Source: Aplectana chamaeleonis (lineage: Eukaryota; Nematoda; Chromadorea; Rhabditida; Cosmocercidae). From it: a stretch of 64,000 nucleotides of DNA. Made by a program: the position numbers and the translations under genes. Below the pieces are notes generated by a model that ran no database searches, had not been told where the DNA came from, and worked only from the letters and a program-made list of their open reading frames with translations. Shown one piece after another: positions 62,263 through 64,000 of the stretch (positions within the stretch are counted from its first letter, which is position 1; each line of letters begins with the position of its first letter). The stretch is from assembly GCA_029168955.1 (NCBI GenBank), contig JAPDOI010000360.1:310001-374000 (forward strand). Reading direction: 5' to 3'.

Positions 62263-64000
62263 GAATCAAGTAAAAAACTGGAAGCGGCCGGGCGACGACG
62301 AGTAGCGATCGCATGTTGTTTTCAGGCCGCGACGGTCATGCTTAAAAGCCCCTACCTCTAGAGGTGTTCAGAATTGCATCCACAGCCAAGTTGACGCTTA
62401 GCATCAGCCTCTACGTAACGACAAAATGCCTTCATTCATCATAGTTGTGTCTTTTCTCGTAGCCCGTCGGCTTTGACGCAAGACCGACGTGACATGACAA
62501 CAATACGTGATCCCCTCTTCGCCGAGGGCGCTGTGTTAAGGCCTTTTCAGAGCAATGCACAGCGATGCGATCGAGGCAGAAAGTCGACAAACTGCACGCT
62601 TCCAACACATTTTGGAGAGACCGTGCCTGAACCTGCTGCGACCTGATCCCGCAACGCGACCAGATCGATTTGAGAGGCGATTCGATCGCGTCGCAGTGCG
62701 GTTGTACTCCGAAAGAAATCTTAGTCCTCACTAAGGCCTTGAGCGATTAATATGTGGTATGCTCCCCAGCGTTATACGACGCTGCGAGCAACGCCGTGAA
62801 TTCAAATCCGAGAGCACCTATAGAATTCAACGCCAATTGAGCACTGCTATCGCATCGGCGTCAGTAATTTGTTGGCAGACGAGTGCTAGAAGAAGAACAT
62901 TGATTTAAAAACCGTCGAGCCTTCAGGTCATTGTGCAGGTCGAAAACCCTTTCTCCTTGAACCGAATGGTTACAGAACATCGAAAATGAAACCTAAACAA
63001 CGAACGTGCGTTTTCTCCGGTATCGAGATGATCGACACAATCAGCGTCCAATGACCTGCCGTGTAGGTATACACTTGATGCGCTTTTGATGTGCTCCTCT
63101 TTGGTAGCAGGACATGGTGAAGAAGTAGCTGTAGATGTTCCAGCTCCGCTCTTGATAATTGACGTAATCCATGCTCGTGACGACGGATCCTAAATTTCTA
63201 GATATAAAGCCCAAATTTTTTACAGACGTGATTTTTTATAACTCAGCGATGCCCAAAAACCATGCGATCGCGGAGAGCGGCAAACCTTGAAGCTTATCAG
63301 ATGCTCAAAATGACATCCTAAAGAACCCATTCACAGCCTGCTTAAACCCAACCGCCGGGCAAGCTACACGTGCGATTACATATAAAGCAAATTTCAGGAA
63401 ACAAACATTAACGGCCAATTAACTCCGAGACCTCATGACCAGAGAGAAGTGCTATTGAAATTAAAATCGGGAAAGATCAGTGGAGGTCTCCTTTTGTAGG
63501 CACGAATCTAATACGGAGTTCCCCAAAGTTAGACTGCCTTTGAAGTGACAGAAATGTGCAGAATATCAAGAGAAATCGGTAATTATGGACTTGAACGAAG
63601 GGTATGAAATGCGGGTTTGCAGCAATATGAGCGGCCAAACAATGCCATGCATTTTCCGAGAATATCAATCCTTTTAAATGGAAATATTTAATGCGGGTGC
63701 ATACTTCCCAGCCACTATCAAGTAGTCAAAGGCGATCCAGGTTTGGAGGTTGACGCAAAGCTGCATGGTTATCCAAATATGCCTTGATTTGCGAGCGTCT
63801 CTCAGGGGATAGAAAATATGGGTATCGGCGCGTGTGACCGCTTCAGAACTTTCGGTTGCACGCTTGCACTATTACACAACTTTTTATTCTGCGTGCGATA
63901 CGCTGATAAAGGAAAGTTATGTAAAATCCGTCCGAATGAAGCTGTCCGCCCACTCGGTTGGCATGTGTATCGAGCAGCCGTAGCGATACCGTTTTTCGGA
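62263..64000. other. No recognisable gene; one MITE-end fragment
   Basis: CGACGCTGCGAGCAACGCCG...AGAGCACCTATAGAA (~62775-62825) resembles the right end of the 30493-30764 family. GTCCGAATGAAGCTGTCCGC at ~63930 recalls the CCGAATGAGAATGGC end. Otherwise nothing. Confidence 0.4.

Overview
The window looks like nuclear DNA from an animal, most likely a nematode or a close invertebrate. There are no prokaryotic gene blocks, no operons and no rRNA. Recognisable coding sequence is limited to decayed non-LTR retrotransposon pieces of RTE type and CR1/jockey type, all broken by frameshifts and stops. One site (1119-1135, minus) matches 17 consecutive bases of the nematode SL1 spliced leader. I found no convincing intact host gene. 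A few unassigned open frames are listed at low confidence.

The window is essentially a transposon graveyard with deep nesting. 1-8.7 kb holds a MITE, an SL1-like fragment, a 33-bp G-rich minisatellite (2.87-3.5 kb), a degenerate GTCGAA/GGGCGGCTC array (4.2-4.8 kb) and a cluster of TTAA-bounded MITEs (5.64-8.36 kb). 8.7-21 kb is an RTE element interrupted by an 11.06-kb insertion (9819-20882) that has hAT-like 16-bp ends and a perfect 8-bp target duplication. Inside it are a CR1-like reverse transcriptase (minus), a 6.13-kb TA-bounded element with Tc1-like CAGT ends and ~2.3-kb inverted arms, a further element inside that, and a second CR1-like fragment (plus) carrying its own TTAA MITE.

21-31 kb is two opposed non-LTR elements. 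One is interrupted by a second large hAT-like insertion (22831-30199), again with a perfect 8-bp duplication. This second insertion is a set of nested elements: TAGTCTGA element, then CTCAGACG element, then a 2.75-kb TTAA element, then a ~1-kb palindrome, with MITEs at several levels.

31-46 kb holds AT-rich and GC-rich minisatellites, several with a ~42-bp period, many small hairpin MITEs, a tRNA-like sequence inside an inverted repeat (42.7-42.96 kb), a 1.9-kb palindrome (43.34-45.25 kb) studded with the octamer GATTTGGC, and a GC-rich block with three CRE-type palindromes in 22-bp register. 46-64 kb has further TIR elements, foldbacks, a tRNA-like fragment and unassigned single-copy-looking DNA.

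No transposase gene was recognised, so all DNA elements here appear non-autonomous. Long frames over minisatellites and palindromes are repeat artefacts. All repeat boundaries were read by eye and are approximate unless a target duplication fixes them.
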